Assembly (NCBI RefSeq): GCF_028368975.1
Contig: NZ_JAQNDM010000002.1
Location: 3,962,425 to 4,026,424, forward strand
Direction: 5' to 3'
Length of the DNA: 64,000 bases
DNA from: Stigmatella ashevillena
GTDB taxonomy: Bacteria; Myxococcota; Myxococcia; Myxococcales; Myxococcaceae
Part shown: positions 61,562-64,000 of the stretch, piece after piece
Layout: every line of letters starts with the position of its first letter
How positions within the stretch are numbered: position 1 is the first letter of the stretch
The notes under the pieces: generated by a model
The model's input: only the letters and a program-made list of their open reading frames with translations
The model's database searches: none
Told to the model about the DNA's origin: nothing
Made by a program: the position numbers and the translations under genes

Positions 61562-62638
61562 TCACTGCTCTCTGTCGAGCAACCACGAGGAGATCGCTTT
61601 CTCACACTCCGCGGCGCGGTCCAAGAGGGCGAAGTGGCCACTGTCGACCTCGACATAGGTCGCGAGGCGGCCCGCGCGCTGGGCGACCTCTTGCACCACG
61701 CGCGGGGGCACCCTGGAATCGTACTTCCCCTCGACCAGCAGCATGGGGACACCGGACTGCACCGCTGTTGTCTGCGCCCCTGAGATCAACACCAGGCCGC
61801 GGAGTTCCAGGCCGGGATGCGCGGTCTGCCCCGCGAGCGCGCTCGCACCCATGCCTCCGTTGGACAGGCCCGAGAGGTACACCCGCTGGACGCCGCGCTT
61901 CGCAAGCCATGCATAGGTGCGCTTGAGCGTTTCTTGTCCATCCGGTGACCACCAATCTCCCACCAGCCCCACGGACGGGCAGACCGTGAGCGCGGAGATG
62001 GCTCGGGCCGAACGGGCCATCTGCCAGCAGTACACCGAGAGGTTGCCAGCAAACCCATGCAGGAACACCACGGCGGTCTTCGGAGAAGAGGCGCCCTCGG
62101 CAGGAATGACGACGGCATCAAAAGCCTCGGGGGACTGCAACCCGAGCCACGTCGCAGGGACAGGCGAGGCGATGGGGCCTTCGGCCTCGCTCATCTGGTC
62201 AAAGACCGCCTCCATCGCCGGCACCAGGTCACGAGCGTCCTCCTGGGGGAACATGCCGGAGAGCGGAAGCAGACGGGCCGCGAAGAGAACGCCATCCCGC
62301 TCCTCGACGAGCCGGTTCACAAGCCGTGTCCCTCCGTCCGGCAACCGCAAGGTGCGCAGGCCCTGCCTCTCGGTCAGGAGCAGCCGGGAACCCATCACGA
62401 GCACCAGGAGCCCCAGCCCCGCCCGGGTGAGCCCCCGCCACCGCCTCCAGCGCAGGGTGAGCAGCCCCACCGAGGTGACCCCGGCCCCCACCGCGTAGCC
62501 CCAACCCGAGGGAGTGGCCCCGACAACGAAGGCCACCCCGAGCAAGACGGCGGACACAGGGCTGGTGACAAATCCCAGGACGAAAGCCCACCTCGAAGCC
62601 CTGGAGGAAACGGGGACCTGCCTTGTCACGGTGTCCAT
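61562..62638 (-). CDS. membrane-anchored alpha/beta hydrolase
   Basis: The 358-residue product has two or three N-terminal membrane spans (about 17-90, for example VTSPVSAVLLGVAFVVGA) and a C-terminal alpha/beta hydrolase domain: VVFLHGFAGN (oxyanion side), GLSNGGMGA (nucleophile Ser259), GKYDSRVPP (Asp307) and DSGHFAL (His335). The pattern is like carboxylesterases or dienelactone-hydrolase types. The ATG at 62638 is chosen because upstream codons in this open frame lie antisense to the next gene. The racemase gene starts 29 bases beyond its stop on the same strand; co-transcription is likely. Substrate is unknown. Confidence 0.8.
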   Translation of the reverse strand: MDTVTRQVPVSSRASRWAFVLGFVTSPVSAVLLGVAFVVGATPSGWGYAVGAGVTSVGLLTLRWRRWRGLTRAGLGLLVLVMGSRLLLTERQGLRTLRLPDGGTRLVNRLVEERDGVLFAARLLPLSGMFPQEDARDLVPAMEAVFDQMSEAEGPIASPVPATWLGLQSPEAFDAVVIPAEGASSPKTAVVFLHGFAGNLSVYCWQMARSARAISALTVCPSVGLVGDWWSPDGQETLKRTYAWLAKRGVQRVYLSGLSNGGMGASALAGQTAHPGLELRGLVLISGAQTTAVQSGVPMLLVEGKYDSRVPPRVVQEVAQRAGRLATYVEVDSGHFALLDRAAECEKAISSWLLDREQ

Positions 62639-62771
62639 GGGCAGCAGCCTAATGCTCCCGTGCCATCCGCACAGGAGAGTCAAAAGAGGAAAAAACGACT
62701 TAAGTTGACTTCCAGGAAATATCTCGCGAGATTCGCGGCCCGGGTTCCTGAACTCAGGCAAGGATGCGCCA

Positions 62772-64000
62772 TGACAACGGATGAGTGTTCTCTGAGTGGC
62801 CAGTCTGTGAGGGGCCCCCGGCAGCGTCGCCGCGCGTGCGCCACGGTGCTGTGGGGCCTGGCGCTCATGACCACCCTGACTGTTGCCTCCCGAGCAGCCG
62901 CGCGAACCTCGCCCGACAGTTACTCGCCGGCCTCCCGCACCCTGGTGCCGGTCCGGGTGCACAGCACGTCCGGCTCGGTGAGCGCCTCTCAAAACGTGCT
63001 CTCTGGAGCATCTACCCGGCTGTCCGGAACAAATGCAGCGCTCGTTCTCGACTTTGGCAAGGAGGTCGGCGGGCTGGTGACACTGAGCTTCTCGGGCGCG
63101 AGCAGCACCGGCCAGCAGCTCGGCCTCGCCTTCTCCGAGTCGGCCCTGTACGTCGGGACGAGCAGCGATTTGAGCAATGGCGGCTCGGGCTCTGACGGAG
63201 CCCTCTACGCCAACGTCTCGGGAGCGGGCACCTACACGATGCCCACCAGCAAACTTCGGGGCGGCTTTCGTTACCTCACCCTGTTCCTGACGACCTCCGG
63301 ATGGATCGACCTCAACGGAGTCTCCCTGAGCTTCACCGCCGCGCCCGGCAAGTCCAATCCCCAGGACTACGCCAACTATTTCTCTTCCAACGATCCCCTG
63401 CTCAACAAGCTCTGGTACGCCGGTGCCTATACGGTGCAGATGAACACCATCGCTCCACACCAGGGCCGCGTCTGGGGTCCGCCGTCCACGGGTTGGCAGA
63501 ACAACGCCACCGTGGGCGTGGGCACAAGCGTGCTCACCGACGGCGCGAAACGAGACCGGTCGGTATGGCCGGGAGATCTCGGCATCGCGCTGCCCACTCA
63601 GTACGTGTCCACCAATGACACCGTGTCGACGCGCAACGCGCTCGCGATTCTCTACCAGCACCAGCAAGCCACGGGGGAGTTGCCCTTCGCGGGGCCGGAA
63701 ATCAACTTCTACGGCTCCGACACCTATCACCTGTGGACGATGATCGGCACCGCGTCCTACTACACCTACTCGGGGGACAAGGCGTGGCTGGATTCGATCT
63801 GGAGCCAGTACAAACTCGCCATGGGTTTCATCCTCGCCAAGGTGGGCACCAACGGCTTGCTCTCCGTCACCGGAATCAATGACTGGGCCCGCGGCAATCA
63901 AGGCGGCGAGAACATCGCGGCGAACGCCATTCTCTACGCCACGCTGCTCGGCGGTGCCCAACTCGCGGACGTGGAGAACGACACCGCAAGCGCTTCGGCT
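62772..64000 (+). CDS. secreted alpha-L-rhamnosidase-like glycoside hydrolase, 5' part
   Basis: An open frame runs from the ATG at 62772 (AAGGA upstream) to the end of the window without a stop, giving at least 409 residues. It begins with an Arg-rich signal peptide (RGPRQRRRACATVLWGLALMT), perhaps Tat-like, with likely cleavage near SRAAA. Residues about 40-190 look like a beta-sandwich carbohydrate-binding part (ALVLDFGKEVGGLVTLSFSG, FRYLTLFLTTSGW). Residues from about 205 form the start of an (alpha/alpha)6 barrel with TDGAKRDRSVWPGDLGIALP, the signature of GH78-type alpha-L-rhamnosidases and related enzymes. It probably cleaves terminal rhamnose from extracellular polysaccharide or glycoside. 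The 3' end is outside the window. Confidence 0.8.

Noticed and set aside
63167-63181. GCGATTTGAGCAATG also occurs at the rebuilt IS66 target site
   Set aside because: The flanks differ completely, and a 15-base chance match in a window of this size is expected.

Overview
The window is high-GC DNA with short intergenic gaps, many small lipoproteins, a Ser/Thr kinase, a hybrid histidine kinase, very large TPR and membrane proteins, and a Sit-type lipoprotein toxin. This combination points to a myxobacterium, probably of the Cystobacter/Stigmatella/Myxococcus branch. No rRNA, tRNA, CRISPR array or prophage was seen. Assignments rest on reading motifs in the translated sequence; no database search was run.

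Layout. 0.2-6.1 kb: an endonuclease I-type nuclease, a carboxypeptidase-regulatory-domain protein, several small lipoproteins (two are tandem paralogues), and a tight lipoprotein-queC-VanX-like dipeptidase operon. 6.1-18.3 kb: a 3,177-residue TPR protein divergent from a Ser/Thr kinase that carries a degenerate nucleotide-cyclase domain. 18.3-26.4 kb: an RsbQ-like hydrolase translationally coupled to a PAS hybrid histidine kinase, an M4 metalloprotease behind a candidate sigma-54 promoter, a DJ-1/PfpI protein, and a LysR-SDR pair. 26.5-31.9 kb: an 1,803-residue multi-pass membrane protein with an N-terminal zinc ribbon.

32.1-35.0 kb is the most interesting part. It holds a class III lanthipeptide synthetase (LanKC) followed by a 36-codon gene for its probable precursor peptide, closed by a strong intrinsic terminator. 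The precursor gene is too short for ordinary gene calling. It has an LLxLQ-like leader motif and a Ser/Cys-rich core containing the SxxSxxC labionin signature. No transporter or protease gene is adjacent.

35.0-53.1 kb is mostly household and conserved hypothetical genes: argCB, a GNAT acetyltransferase, an endonuclease III homologue, two phospholipase D-type proteins, an acyl-CoA oxidase-like protein, clpP, fumC, a DUF47/PhoU-like protein, htpX and several secreted proteins of unknown function.

53.2-59.7 kb is accessory. It has a Cys-rich lipoprotein, an M23 peptidase with Cys-rich repeats, a gene remnant next to an AT-rich stretch, a SitA-like lipoprotein toxin with a C-terminal AHH-type nuclease and an Imm11-like immunity gene, and an intact IS66-family element whose inverted repeats and 8-bp target duplication can be read directly. 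59.7-64 kb carries a sterol desaturase-family protein, an aspartate/glutamate racemase, an alpha/beta hydrolase, and the 5' part of a secreted alpha-L-rhamnosidase-like protein that runs off the window.
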